64,000 nucleotides of DNA, from assembly GCF_001500045.1 (NCBI RefSeq), contig NZ_LQIX01000012.1, positions 248,001 to 312,000 of the forward strand, read 5' to 3'. A program made the position numbers and the translations under genes. This DNA is from Mycobacterium sp. GA-1199 (lineage in GTDB: Bacteria > Actinomycetota > Actinomycetes > Mycobacteriales > Mycobacteriaceae). Each line of letters starts with the position of its first letter. Position 1 is the first letter of the stretch. Positions 51,756 to 62,702 of this stretch are shown here, piece after piece. Under the pieces are notes generated by a model, which was not told the origin of the DNA, ran no database searches, and saw nothing but the letters and a program-made list of their open reading frames with translations.

Positions 51756-52883
51756 CTACCGGTCGTCGTCGGTGTAGCGGATGACGCCGCGGATGTTCCG
51801 GCCCTCGAGCATGTCGGAGTAACCGTCGTTGATCTGCTCCAGCTTGTACTGCCGGGTCACCATGTCGTCGAGGTTCAGCTTGCCGGCCTTGTACATCGAC
51901 AGCAGCTGCGGGATGTCGTAGTGGGGGTTGCCGCCACCGAAGATGGTGCCCTGCAGGTTCTTCTGCAGCAGTGTCAGCATCGCCAGGTTGAGGTTCACCT
52001 CGGTGTCGAGCAGGCTGCCGATGGCGGTGACCACACACGTGCCGCCCTTGGCGGTCAGGTTGAGGTAGTTCTCGATGTCCTTGCCGTGTAACTCGCCGAC
52101 GGTGATGATCACCTTGTGGGCCATCAGTCCCCAGGTGACCTCGCCGATGCCGGCCATCGCCGATTCCCAGTCCGGATATGCATGTGTGGCACCGAATTTC
52201 AGGGCCTGGTCACGCTTCCACTCCACCGGGTCGATCGCGAAGATGCGACGCGCCCCCGCGGTGACGGCGCCCTGCAGAGCACCCATGCCGACGCCGCCGA
52301 CGCCGACGATCGCGACGTCCTCACCGGGCCGGATGTCACCGCTGCGGACGGCCGAACCGTAGCCTGTGGTGATGCCGCAACCGACCAGGCAGGCAACCTC
52401 GAACGGGATCGACTCGTCGATCTTCACCACCGAACTCTTGTGCACGACCATGTAGGGCGAGAACGTGCCCAGCAGGGTCATCGGGAAGACGGGTTGCCCC
52501 TTGGCGTGAATGCGGTGGGTGCCGTCGGAGACCGCGGTGCCCCCGAGCAGTCCGGCGCCGAGGTCGCAGAGGTTGCGCATGCCGGCCTGACACGACGGAC
52601 AGTTGCCGCAGGACGGGATGAACGACATCACGACGTGATCGCCGGGCTTGAGGTCCTCGACGCCCGGACCGACCTCGGTCACGATGCCCGCGCCCTCGTG
52701 GCCGCCGAGGACCGGGAAACCGGCCATCGGGATGCCGCCGGTCACCAGGTGGTGGTCGGAGTGGCACATCCCCGACGCTTCCATCTGCACCTTGACCTCG
52801 TCCTTGACGGGGTCCCCGATCTCGATCTCCTCGATCGACCACGGCTGGTTGAACTCCCAGATGAGAGCACCTTTTGTCTTCAT
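51756..52883 (-). CDS. adhB: zinc-dependent alcohol dehydrogenase, NDMA-dependent type
   Basis: 375 residues. Catalytic zinc ligands appear in MCHSDHH and GGHEGAG, structural zinc cysteines in SCGNCPSCQ, and the nucleotide loop GVGGVGMG at about 198-205. The family (class III-like, with tightly bound NAD) is typical of actinobacteria. Its place between the ferredoxin/NTF2-like genes and the isomerase-like gene is that of adhB (Rv0761c, from memory). It may oxidise an alcohol released by the P450s. Confidence 0.88.
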   Translation of the reverse strand: MKTKGALIWEFNQPWSIEEIEIGDPVKDEVKVQMEASGMCHSDHHLVTGGIPMAGFPVLGGHEGAGIVTEVGPGVEDLKPGDHVVMSFIPSCGNCPSCQAGMRNLCDLGAGLLGGTAVSDGTHRIHAKGQPVFPMTLLGTFSPYMVVHKSSVVKIDESIPFEVACLVGCGITTGYGSAVRSGDIRPGEDVAIVGVGGVGMGALQGAVTAGARRIFAIDPVEWKRDQALKFGATHAYPDWESAMAGIGEVTWGLMAHKVIITVGELHGKDIENYLNLTAKGGTCVVTAIGSLLDTEVNLNLAMLTLLQKNLQGTIFGGGNPHYDIPQLLSMYKAGKLNLDDMVTRQYKLEQINDGYSDMLEGRNIRGVIRYTDDDR

Positions 52884-52974
52884 TCGAACGTGCCTTCCGC
52901 TAGTACCGGTGACCTCAGACTAGAGGCAGTAGTTAGGTAGGTCACACCCACCCCCAATCAACTGCTTGGCCGGG

Positions 52975-53520
52975 TCACCAGATCGGCACCGGGGCCTGGC
53001 CGAGGGGGTAGTAGCCGGGCAACTTCTCCCCGGCCAGGGAGCGCTCGATGCGCTTCTGCATACCGGGCGACAGGTCGCCGGACTCGATCAGCTTCGCGTA
53101 CCCCTTGGCGACGTGGCCGAAGTCGAAGAAGTCGCGCTGCCACTCGATTTTCAGGTTTCCATCCAACCGGAACCAGCTGCCCCCGATCCCGTAGATCTCG
53201 TCTTTGGTGCCGTCGGACTTGTTCGCGATCTGCTTCCAGAAGCCGACAATCTCGCCCTGCTTGTCGTCTACGAGCACCTTCTGGTACTCGTAGACCCAGT
53301 TCTCCAGACCCTCCATCTCCAAACCCAGTGCGACATCCCGGATTTCATCTTTGCCGACGCACATGACGTCTTCTTTGGGGCCGATGTTCCAGCCGTAGGT
53401 CGCATCATCGGTGTAGAACTCGGCCAGCGGCTTCCAGTCGCCGTTGCGTTCGGCCTCCCGGTTGGCCTCCAGCCACTGCTCGACCCAGTTGTCGAGCGCT
53501 TCGCGGGGCAGTGACGGCAT
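52975..53520 (-). CDS. NTF2-like/SnoaL-type protein (Rv0762c-like)
   Basis: 181 residues from ATG 53520, where AGGAGA lies seven bases upstream; ATG 53526 would overlap the ferredoxin stop but sit on the ribosome site. The pattern LAEFYTDDATYGWNIGP and the WYVYEYQK-like strand mark an NTF2-like barrel, followed by a helical C-terminus (MQKRIERSLAGEKLP). Function unknown; it may bind a hydrophobic substrate of the neighbouring enzymes. Confidence 0.8.
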   Translation of the reverse strand: MPSLPREALDNWVEQWLEANREAERNGDWKPLAEFYTDDATYGWNIGPKEDVMCVGKDEIRDVALGLEMEGLENWVYEYQKVLVDDKQGEIVGFWKQIANKSDGTKDEIYGIGGSWFRLDGNLKIEWQRDFFDFGHVAKGYAKLIESGDLSPGMQKRIERSLAGEKLPGYYPLGQAPVPIW

Positions 53521-53522
53521 TG

Positions 53523-55089
<1,567 letters not shown>

Positions 55090-55093
<4 letters not shown>

Positions 55094-55917
55094 GACTTCA
55101 GGTTCTCCTCGTTCAACTTGAGCTGCTGGCGTTCTGCGGGTGCAGTGGTCAGCGGCGCTTCGGGCTGAAGCTCCATGTTCGCGATGAACCCACCGCGCGG
55201 CGTCTCCGCCACGAAGGCGATGGCGCGAGCGAGATCGGACGCCCGCAGAAAATAGTCGTGCCGGGCCTGGCCCCACTTCGCCCAATCTTCCAGCGCGGGC
55301 CCGATCTTCTCGGCGGGCAGGCTCCAGCCCATGCTGGTCTTGGTGGGGCCCGGGTGCACGATGGACGCGCGCACGCCGGTGCCCTCGAGTTCCATCTGGA
55401 AGTTGTTGACCATAGCCACAAGCGCCGCCTTCGCCGCCCCGTAGGCGCCCATATGCGGCCGCTGACGCAGCGCCACATCGGATCCGACGAAGATCAGGTC
55501 ACCGCGACGGCGCTCGAGCATGCCGGGCAGCACCGCCGAGGCCAGCCGGTTGGCGCCGACCAGGTGAATCTGCAGCTGCGACTCGAACTCGTCGGTGCTG
55601 ATCTCGGCCAGCTTGCCGAAATAGGTGTCACCGGCACCGGCGACGAGCACCTCGATCTCACCGAGCGCCTCAACCGATTGAGCGACAAACGTTTTCACCG
55701 AGTTGGGATCGGTGACGTCGAGGTGGAAGCCGACCGCCTCGCCGCCGTCGGCGTTGATCTTTCCGACGATGTCTTCGAGTTTCTCCACTCGGCGGGCGCC
55801 GAGCGCGACCGGGAATCCGCGCGCGGCCATCTCGATCGCCGTCGCCTCTCCGATTCCAGACGATGCGCCGGCGACGATGACGGGCCGGCGTTCGGGCAGG
55901 GGATCGAACCGGGGCAT
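55090..55917 (-). CDS. SDR-family oxidoreductase (Rv0765c-like)
   Basis: 275 residues. GASSGIG nucleotide loop, AGAGD, catalytic Ser in VGSD and YGAAKAA for Tyr/Lys are present. It overlaps both P450 genes (cyp123 stop, cyp51 start), so it is translated with them. An oxidoreductase acting on a hydroxylated product of one P450 is plausible. Confidence 0.88.
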
Positions 55918-57125
55918 CAGACAGTCTCCACAGTGATGGGTAGGTGAGCGAATCCGCGGACATTGCTCGAGTGGACGCGGACGGCGTTGGCCTCGTCCAC
56001 CTCGTAACCGCGGATTCGCTTGAACAACTCGGTCAGCGCGACCCTGGCCTCCATCCGCGCCAGGTGCGCGCCGAGGCAGAAGTGCGCGCCGCTACCGAAA
56101 CTCAGCAATTTGGACCCGATGTCTCGGCCGATGACGAACCGGTCCGGGTCGTCGAACACACGCTCGTCGCGGTGCGCCGAACCGGGCAGCAGCAACAGGA
56201 CATCGCCATCGGGGATCGCGGTGTCGTACAACGTCAGTTCACCGACGACCGTGCGCGCCAGGATTTGGCTCGAAGTGTCGTAGCGCAGCGTTTCCTCGAC
56301 CCACAGCGGTATCCGGTCCAGGTCGGCGTAGAGGGGGGTGAGCTGGTCAGGGTTGCGGTGGCCCCAAAAAGCGGCGTTCGCAAGCAGTTTCGTCGTCGTC
56401 TCGTTGCCGGCGATCACCATCAGGAACATGAAGCCGAGGATCTCGTCGTCGGTGAGCCGGTCACCGTTGATCTCGGCCTCCAGCAGCGCTGTGGTGAGGT
56501 CGTCCGTCGGGTTCTTGCGGCGTTCGGCCACCATGCCCTGGTAGTAGACGATCAGATTGATCGACGCCTCGACGGCAGCCGGCGGTACGTCGGTCACGCC
56601 CTCGTCGCGGTGCATCACACCGTCCGCCCACGCGCGCACCTGCGTGCGGTCCGGTTCCGGGACGCCCATCAGTTCGGAGATCACATCCATCGGCAGCTTG
56701 CCCGCGAACTCGTCGACATAGTCGACGGTTTCGTTTGAGCGGGCCTTGTCCAGCATGACGTCGAGGTGCTGCACCGCGATCTCGGTGACACGTGGTTCCA
56801 ACTCGCGAATCCGCCGTGGCGTGAAGCCTTTCGACACCAGTGTGCGCAGCCTCAGGTGGTCGGGGTCGTCCATCGCCAAGAACGACATCGTCTTGGACGC
56901 GTGCGGGCCCCGGGAGGCCGGATCCAGTGACACGCCGAACTTGTTCGACAGCGTGGTGCTGTTGCGGAATCCCTCCCACACGTCCTGGTGACGCGACAGG
57001 GCCCAGAAGCCGAGTTCTTCGTTGCGGTACAGCGGCGCCTCGTCACGCAACCGCTTGTAATACGGGTAGGGATCTTCGTGGAAGTCGTAATCGTATGGGT
57101 CCAGCATGATCTCACTGATGGTCAC
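55917..57125 (-). CDS. cyp123: cytochrome P450 (CYP123 by position)
   Basis: 402 residues. I-helix VIAGNETTTKL (the usual acid-alcohol pair replaced by Glu-Thr), ExxR as EETLR and heme loop FGSGAHFCLGAHLARME are intact. The assignment to CYP123 rests on the order tetR-cyp123-SDR-cyp51 remembered from M. tuberculosis. The start codon overlaps the tetR stop (ATGACCATC) and the stop touches the SDR start. The substrate is unknown. Confidence 0.88.
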   Translation of the reverse strand: MTISEIMLDPYDYDFHEDPYPYYKRLRDEAPLYRNEELGFWALSRHQDVWEGFRNSTTLSNKFGVSLDPASRGPHASKTMSFLAMDDPDHLRLRTLVSKGFTPRRIRELEPRVTEIAVQHLDVMLDKARSNETVDYVDEFAGKLPMDVISELMGVPEPDRTQVRAWADGVMHRDEGVTDVPPAAVEASINLIVYYQGMVAERRKNPTDDLTTALLEAEINGDRLTDDEILGFMFLMVIAGNETTTKLLANAAFWGHRNPDQLTPLYADLDRIPLWVEETLRYDTSSQILARTVVGELTLYDTAIPDGDVLLLLPGSAHRDERVFDDPDRFVIGRDIGSKLLSFGSGAHFCLGAHLARMEARVALTELFKRIRGYEVDEANAVRVHSSNVRGFAHLPITVETV

Positions 57126-57730
57126 TGATCATCTCCCAAGATGAGGCCGACCACGTAACTGAGGCGGTCGGCGATCTGGTGGTAGGTGAACACGCCGCTG
57201 CCCGCGTTGACCAGAGCACCGAAGAACGTCATCTCCAGTGCGGCCAGGGCTCGCGGGTCCGCTTCGGGTCCCATGGCCGAGCGGATGCGGCGGTGGATTT
57301 CACCGCCGATGCGGTCTCGCACCGCGCGCACCGCGGCGTCGCTACCGCTGAGCAACGCCGTCGTGCACGCCGCAGCGACCTCGGGTTCGTCGGCGACCAT
57401 CAGGGCCATCGCGCGCAACGTCTTCTCGACGCGGGTCACCCTGCTGTCGTTGACGTCGGTGAAGTAAGGCACCTGACGCATCAAGTCCAGGTACACCTCG
57501 GCGATCAGGTGGTTCTTAGACGAGAAGTAGGTGTACGCAGTGGCCGGTGCGACCTTGGCTCTGGCCGCGACGGCACGCACCGTCAGATCGGCGTAGGAGG
57601 ACTCGCGCAGCATCTCGACACCGGCGGTGAGCACCTTGCGGAACGTCTCCTCCTGGCGGCGGTTCCGCGGTGTTTCACCGGTATTGACAGGCGCCGGGCC
57701 TGTGACCGCAACCACGGGCTCGCTGGACAC
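57122..57730 (-). CDS. TetR-family regulator of the cyp51 operon
   Basis: 202 residues from GTG 57730. The N-terminal helix-turn-helix (about 30-75, LTVRAVAARAKVAPATAYTYFSSK) is classical TetR; the rest is a helical ligand-binding domain. It is the first gene of the cyp123-cyp51 operon and divergent from the aldehyde dehydrogenase operon. A palindromic operator covers its own start codon and a second lies before the dehydrogenase gene, so it probably represses both directions. Ligand unknown. Confidence 0.9.
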   Translation of the reverse strand: MSSEPVVAVTGPAPVNTGETPRNRRQEETFRKVLTAGVEMLRESSYADLTVRAVAARAKVAPATAYTYFSSKNHLIAEVYLDLMRQVPYFTDVNDSRVTRVEKTLRAMALMVADEPEVAAACTTALLSGSDAAVRAVRDRIGGEIHRRIRSAMGPEADPRALAALEMTFFGALVNAGSGVFTYHQIADRLSYVVGLILGDDQ

Positions 57731-57736
57731 CTGTCC
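57725..57736. promoter_or_regulatory. TetR operator copy 1
   Basis: GGACA-CC-TGTCC is a perfect palindrome, extended by T/A on each side, overlapping the GTG start of the tetR gene. The same GGACAnnTGTCC pattern recurs 111 bases away at 57836. Matching pairs in a divergent gap are typical of TetR autoregulation. Confidence 0.65.
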
Positions 57737-57835
57737 AAGTTATCGGAACGGGCCGCAGATCCGCAAGTACGCAGCTAGAAAACCGTATGCTTGCCAGCTG
57801 CCCGACGAGGGGACTATCGTTCGGTCCATCAATTC

Positions 57836-57847
57836 GGACAGTTGTCC
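57836..57847. promoter_or_regulatory. TetR operator copy 2
   Basis: GGACA-GT-TGTCC, the same palindrome with a different central dinucleotide, 22 bases upstream of the aldehyde dehydrogenase ATG at 57870. Binding here would block transcription or elongation into the rightward operon. Confidence 0.65.
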
Positions 57848-57869
57848 AGCAATGGTGAACGGAGACCGC

Positions 57870-59336
57870 ATGGCTGTGCTGGCGAATCGGGAAAGTCTGC
57901 TGCTCATCGACGGCAAGCTCGTCGCCGGCAGCGGCGGGTCGTTCGACACCGTCAACCCCGCGACCGAGGAAGTGCTCGGTGTTGCGGCCGACGCCACCGC
58001 CGACGACATGGGTCGTGCCATCGAGGCCGCAAGGCGCGCCTTCGACGAAACCGACTGGTCGACCGACACCGAGCTGCGGGTGCGTTGCCTGCGCCAGCTG
58101 CAGGCGGTCCTGAAGGACCACATCGAGGAACTACGGGAGATCACGATCGGCGAGGTCGGTGCGCCGCGCATGTTGACCTCGGCAGCCCAGCTCGAGGGAC
58201 CGGTCGAGGATCTGAGCTTCTGCGCCGACACCGCGGAGTCCTACCAGTGGGTCACGGATCTGGGGGAAGCGTCGCCGATGGGCATCAAAACCCGCCGGCG
58301 GATCGCCCGCGAGGCCGTCGGTGTCGTCGGCGCCATCACGCCGTGGAACTTCCCGCACCAGATCAACCTGGCCAAGCTCGGCCCGGCGCTGGCCGCGGGC
58401 AACACCATCGTGCTCAAGCCGGCGCCGGACACACCGTGGTGTGCAGCCGCCGTCGGGGAGCTGATCGCCGAGCACACCGACATCCCGCCGGGCGTGGTCA
58501 ACATCGTGACCTCCAGCGACCACGGGGTCGGCGCGCTGCTGTCCAAAGACCCACGGGTGGACATGGTTTCGTTCACCGGGTCGACGGCGACGGGTCGCAG
58601 TGTGATGGCCGACGGCGCCGCAACGATCAAGAAGGTGTTCTTGGAGTTGGGCGGCAAGTCGGCGTTCCTGGTGCTCGACGACGCCGACCTGGCCGCCGCC
58701 TGTTCGATGTCGGCATTCACCGCGTCGATGCACGCCGGGCAGGGATGTGCCATCACCACCCGACTGGTGGTGCCCCGGGCACGTTACGACGAGGCGGTGG
58801 AGGCGGCTGCGGCGACGATGGGCGGGCTGAGGCCGGGCGACCCTCAGGATGCCGGAACCATCTGCGGCCCACTCATTTCCGCGCGCCAGCGCGACCGGGT
58901 TCAGGGCTACCTCGACTCGGCGATCGGCGAGGGCGGAAAGTTCGCCGTCGGGGGTGGGCGGCCGGCCGACCGCGACACCGGCTTCTTCATCGAACCCACC
59001 GTCATCGCCGGGCTGGACAACAACGCCAAGGTCTCCCGCGAGGAGATCTTCGGGCCGGTGCTGACGGTCATCGCGCATGACGGTGACGACGACGCGGTCC
59101 GCATCGCCAACGATTCGGCGTACGGCCTTTCGGGCACGGTGTTCTCGGCCGACGAAGAACGCGCGAACCGGGTCGCGGCACGGATGCGGGTCGGTACGGT
59201 CAATATCAACGGCGGCGTGTGGTACTCGGCGGATATGCCCTTCGGTGGCTACAAACAGTCCGGGCTCGGTCGAGAGATGGGGCTGGCCGGCTTCGAGGAA
59301 TACCTGGAGATCAAGGCGATCGCCACGGCTGTCTGA
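57870..59336 (+). CDS. NAD-dependent aldehyde dehydrogenase
   Basis: 488 residues from ATG 57870 (GGAG upstream; ATG 57852 is also in frame). ITPWNFPHQ, GSTATGRSVM, ELGGKSAFLV with catalytic Glu, and GQGCAITTR with catalytic Cys near residue 295 are all present. It corresponds in position to aldA (Rv0768, from memory). It probably oxidises an aldehyde produced by the P450/alcohol dehydrogenase operon opposite. Confidence 0.93.
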   Translation: MAVLANRESLLLIDGKLVAGSGGSFDTVNPATEEVLGVAADATADDMGRAIEAARRAFDETDWSTDTELRVRCLRQLQAVLKDHIEELREITIGEVGAPRMLTSAAQLEGPVEDLSFCADTAESYQWVTDLGEASPMGIKTRRRIAREAVGVVGAITPWNFPHQINLAKLGPALAAGNTIVLKPAPDTPWCAAAVGELIAEHTDIPPGVVNIVTSSDHGVGALLSKDPRVDMVSFTGSTATGRSVMADGAATIKKVFLELGGKSAFLVLDDADLAAACSMSAFTASMHAGQGCAITTRLVVPRARYDEAVEAAAATMGGLRPGDPQDAGTICGPLISARQRDRVQGYLDSAIGEGGKFAVGGGRPADRDTGFFIEPTVIAGLDNNAKVSREEIFGPVLTVIAHDGDDDAVRIANDSAYGLSGTVFSADEERANRVAARMRVGTVNINGGVWYSADMPFGGYKQSGLGREMGLAGFEEYLEIKAIATAV

Positions 59337-59342
59337 CACGCC

Positions 59343-59365
59343 GAACGTGGGTTACCCGCACGTTC
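59343..59365 (+). terminator. inverted repeat after the aldehyde dehydrogenase gene
   Basis: GAACGTG and CACGTTC (59343-59349 with 59359-59365) form a 7-bp stem around a 9-base loop, six bases after the stop. CAAAAAACG follows 3 bases later. It may terminate part of the transcripts or act as an operator for the next gene 53 bases on. Confidence 0.4.
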
Positions 59366-59418
59366 AGACGCAAAAAACGTGACGCAACCCCACACTCGGC
59401 AACGACGAAAGGAACGCG

Positions 59419-60180
59419 ATGGGGCTCTACGGAGACCAGTTCAAGGACAAGGTGGCGATCGTCACCGGCGCCGGCGGCGGTATCGGGCAGGCATATGCCG
59501 AGGCGCTGGCCCGGGAAGGCGCCGCGGTGGTGGTGGCCGACATCAACACCGAGGGCGCGCAGAAGGTCGCCGACGGGATCAAGGGTGAGGGCGGCAGCGC
59601 GCTCGCCGTGCCTGTCGACGTGTCCGACCCGGAGTCCGCGAAGGAGATGGCGGCGCAGACGCTTTCGGAGTTCGGTGGCATCGACTATCTGGTGAACAAC
59701 GCCGCGATCTTCGGCGGCATGAAACTGGACTTCCTGATCACCGTCGACTGGGACTACTACAAGAAGTTCATGAGCGTGAACATGGACGGGGCGTTGGTCT
59801 GTACCCGTGCGGTGTACAAGAAGATGGCCAAGCGTGGCGGCGGGGCGATCGTCAACCAGTCCTCGACCGCGGCGTGGCTGTACTCGAACTTCTATGGTCT
59901 GGCCAAGGTCGGCATCAACGGGTTGACCCAGCAGCTGGCGACCGAACTCGGTGGGCAGAACATCAGGGTCAACGCGATCGCGCCGGGCCCGATCGACACC
60001 GAGGCCAACCGCACCACCACACCGCAGGAGATGGTCGCCGACATCGTCAAGGGAATCCCGCTGTCGCGCATGGGCCAGCCCGAAGACCTCGTCGGAATGT
60101 GTTTGTTTCTGCTGTCGGATCAGGCGAAGTGGATCACCGGCCAGATCTTCAACGTCGACGGCGGGCAGATCATCAGGTGA
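59419..60180 (+). CDS. SDR-family oxidoreductase (Rv0769-like)
   Basis: 253 residues. TGAGGGIG nucleotide loop, NNAA, catalytic Ser in QSST and YGLAK. GAAAGGA precedes the ATG. The atypical active-site segment (WLYSNFYGLAK) is intact. It is translationally coupled to the next gene (GTGA overlap). Position and order match the aldA-SDR-dehydrogenase-decarboxylase set of M. tuberculosis. Confidence 0.9.
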   Translation: MGLYGDQFKDKVAIVTGAGGGIGQAYAEALAREGAAVVVADINTEGAQKVADGIKGEGGSALAVPVDVSDPESAKEMAAQTLSEFGGIDYLVNNAAIFGGMKLDFLITVDWDYYKKFMSVNMDGALVCTRAVYKKMAKRGGGAIVNQSSTAAWLYSNFYGLAKVGINGLTQQLATELGGQNIRVNAIAPGPIDTEANRTTTPQEMVADIVKGIPLSRMGQPEDLVGMCLFLLSDQAKWITGQIFNVDGGQIIR

Positions 60181-61025
60181 GCGACGTCAAGCTGGGATAC
60201 ATCGGCCTGGGCAACCAGGGCGCGCCGATGGCCAAGCGCCTTGTCGATTGGCCCGGTGGTCTGATCGTGTTCGACGTGCGCACCGAGGCGATGACCCCGC
60301 TGGTCGAACTCGGTGCCAATGTCGCCGACAGTATCGCCGATGTCGCGAAGGCCGACATCATCAGCGTGACGGTGCTCAACGACGGACAGGTGCGCGACGT
60401 TGTGGGACAACTCGGCGAACACGCCGCGCCGGGAACCGTCATCGCAATCCACTCGACGATCGAACCCGACACTGCCGCCGAGCTGGCTGATCAGCTGCGA
60501 GACAAGGGCATTCACATCGTGGACGCGCCTGTCAGCGGCGGCGCCGGGGCGGCCGACAAGGGTGAGCTCGCCGTGATGGTCGGCGCCGACGACGAGGCCT
60601 TCGCCAAGGTCAAGCCGGTGTTCAAGAAGTGGGCGTCGCTGGTCGTCCGGGCCGGTGAGCCCGGGGCGGGAACCCGGATGAAGCTGGCCCGCAACATGTT
60701 GACCTTCATCGGGTTCGCCGCGGCCTGTGAGGCGCAGAAACTGGCCGAGGCGGCCGGGCTGGACCTGCAGAAGCTCGGTCGTGTGGTGCGGCACAGCGAT
60801 GCGCAGAGCGGCGGGCCCGGAGCCATCATGTACCGCGACGACATGAGCGACCTCACCCCGGACCACTTCCTGCACGACATGTTCGTTCACACACGAGGAC
60901 TCGCAGAAAAAGACCTCAGTTTGGCGCTCGCGCTGGGCGAGGCGACCGGGACCGAACTCCCGCTGGCCGAGATCGCGCTGCAGAACCTGGCCGCCGGGCT
61001 CGGCGTGCCGCACACGAAGGAGTGA
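60177..61025 (+). CDS. NAD-binding beta-hydroxyacid dehydrogenase-like protein (Rv0770-like)
   Basis: 282 residues from GTG 60177. GLGNQGAPMA nucleotide loop, DAPVSGGAGAADKG substrate block and catalytic Lys in MKLARN place it in the 3-hydroxyisobutyrate dehydrogenase family. It overlaps both neighbours by four bases (GTGA at the start, ATGA at the end). It is a paralog of the protein at 33704-34579. Confidence 0.88.
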   Translation: MSDVKLGYIGLGNQGAPMAKRLVDWPGGLIVFDVRTEAMTPLVELGANVADSIADVAKADIISVTVLNDGQVRDVVGQLGEHAAPGTVIAIHSTIEPDTAAELADQLRDKGIHIVDAPVSGGAGAADKGELAVMVGADDEAFAKVKPVFKKWASLVVRAGEPGAGTRMKLARNMLTFIGFAAACEAQKLAEAAGLDLQKLGRVVRHSDAQSGGPGAIMYRDDMSDLTPDHFLHDMFVHTRGLAEKDLSLALALGEATGTELPLAEIALQNLAAGLGVPHTKE

Positions 61026-61480
61026 CGATGGACGAGTTGCGCCGCAAGGGCCTCGAGAAGATGAACGAGGTATACGGCTGGGAGATGCCCAACATCGAGG
61101 GCGATCCGTACTTCGACCTCACCGTCGACCATCTCTTCGGCACCATCTGGACGCGCCCGGGGTTGTCGATGCGCGACAAGCGGATGATGACGCTGACCGC
61201 CGTGACGGCCGTCGGAAACTCCGACCTCGCGGAGATCCAGGCCAACGCGGCGCTGGCCAACGGTGAGATGACCGAGGACGAGCTCAAGGAGATGGCCGTC
61301 TTCTTGACCCACTACCTCGGGTTCCCGTTGGGCTCGAAGTTGGACGGCGCGGTGAGCAAGGTCATCAAGAACCGCAAGAAGGCCGCGGAGCGAGGCCGGG
61401 GAGAAGACAAGAAAGCCAATGTCAATGCCGCGGTGAAGATGCACTCCGGTGGGACGGTTCATGACGACCATGACAAGTAG
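61022..61480 (+). CDS. carboxymuconolactone decarboxylase-family protein (Rv0771-like)
   Basis: 152 residues. The CMD fold is recognised from LTVDHLFGTIW, LSMRDKRMMTLTAVTAV and MAVFLTHYLGFP. The C-terminus is a Lys/Arg-rich extension (KNRKKAAERGRG) with two late histidines, absent in the shorter paralog at 33312. It lacks the AhpD CxxC. It probably decarboxylates a small ring or acid intermediate of the pathway, but the substrate is not known. Confidence 0.85.
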   Translation: MTMDELRRKGLEKMNEVYGWEMPNIEGDPYFDLTVDHLFGTIWTRPGLSMRDKRMMTLTAVTAVGNSDLAEIQANAALANGEMTEDELKEMAVFLTHYLGFPLGSKLDGAVSKVIKNRKKAAERGRGEDKKANVNAAVKMHSGGTVHDDHDK

Positions 61481-62696
61481 GTACGCTTCACTGTCGCGTG
61501 AACAGCTCGCGGTCCTGCTGCCGGAGCTGCTGCTGATCGGCCAATTGATCGACCGCTCTGGAATGGCCTGGATCATCAGCCATTTCGGTCGCGAGGAGAT
61601 GCTGCAGGTCGCGATCGAGGAGTGGATGGGCGCCAGCCCGATCTACACCAAGCGGATGCAGAAGGCCTTGAAGTACGAGGGCACCGATGTCATCACGATC
61701 TTCAAAGGTCTGCAGCTCGACATCGGGGCGCCACCGCAGTTCATGGATTTTCGCTACACCGTCCACGACCGCTGGCACGGCGAATTTCACCTCGACCACT
61801 GCGGCGCGCTGTTGGACGTGGAACCGATGGGCGAAGAGTACGTGCGCGGCATGTGCCACGACATCGAGGACCCGACGTTCGACGCGACGGCCGTGGCAAC
61901 CAACCGCCGAGCCCAGATCCGCCCGATCCACCGCCCGCCGCGCACACCCGCCGACCGGCACCCGCATTGTGCGTGGACCGTGATCATCGACGAGTCCTAC
62001 CCCGAGGTGGAGGACCACCCGGTACTCGAGGTGGTCGCCCGGACACGTGCCGCCAGAACCGAACTCGACCCCATCGACCCCGACGGCGAAGGTCAGCCGG
62101 ACTACTCGGGCCCGTTGGTTTCGGACTTCGACTTCGGCGCGTTCTCGCATTCGGCGCTGGTGCGCATGGCCGACGAGGTGTGCCTGCAGATGCACCTGCT
62201 GAACCTGTCGTATGTGATCGCGGTGGGCAAACGCACCGGCACCAACACCGAACTGGCGACCGATATCTGCACCAGACAACTGATCGGGGTGGCCGGTATC
62301 GCCGCCGAGCGCATTCACCGCGCGCTGAAGCCTCCCGGCGGAATCGAGGGCGCGGTTCGCACGCTCGAGTTGCACCCGATGTTCAATCCGGCGGCATACG
62401 TCGACGCCGAATTCGGGCCGGACACCGTGCATCTGCGGCGTTCACCCGCGCACGAGGACGGCGCCTGGGTGTCGCTGGTGACGCCCGACGAGGTGCGCCC
62501 GTTGCAGGCCGCGGTCACCGCGGTCGACAAGCATCTCGATGTCGAGGTGACCGGCACCGCCCAGGAGTGGACCGCCCGCGTCGTCGAGACGGACCGCGAG
62601 GCCAAGGAATTCTCCGAGGTGTCGGTTGTCAGGGTCAGTGGCGGTTCGACGTGGGAGTTCGAAGACCGCAAATCGCTGCCGCTGACGGTGCTCTGA
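61461..62696 (+). CDS. conserved hypothetical protein of the cyp51-linked operon
   Basis: 411 residues from ATG 61461 (ATG 61470 also possible), overlapping the previous gene by about 20 bases, so it belongs to the same operon. I do not recognise a named domain. Notable is a His/Cys/Asp-rich block at about 105-145 (WHGEFHLDHCG, then GMCHDIEDPTFDAT), which could bind metal. The N-terminal 60 residues are helical (LLPELLLIGQLIDRSG). No signal peptide or membrane helix is seen. It converges with the WXG-like gene, six bases apart. Confidence 0.72.
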   Translation: MTTMTSRYASLSREQLAVLLPELLLIGQLIDRSGMAWIISHFGREEMLQVAIEEWMGASPIYTKRMQKALKYEGTDVITIFKGLQLDIGAPPQFMDFRYTVHDRWHGEFHLDHCGALLDVEPMGEEYVRGMCHDIEDPTFDATAVATNRRAQIRPIHRPPRTPADRHPHCAWTVIIDESYPEVEDHPVLEVVARTRAARTELDPIDPDGEGQPDYSGPLVSDFDFGAFSHSALVRMADEVCLQMHLLNLSYVIAVGKRTGTNTELATDICTRQLIGVAGIAAERIHRALKPPGGIEGAVRTLELHPMFNPAAYVDAEFGPDTVHLRRSPAHEDGAWVSLVTPDEVRPLQAAVTAVDKHLDVEVTGTAQEWTARVVETDREAKEFSEVSVVRVSGGSTWEFEDRKSLPLTVL

Positions 62697-62702
62697 ACCC
62701 GG

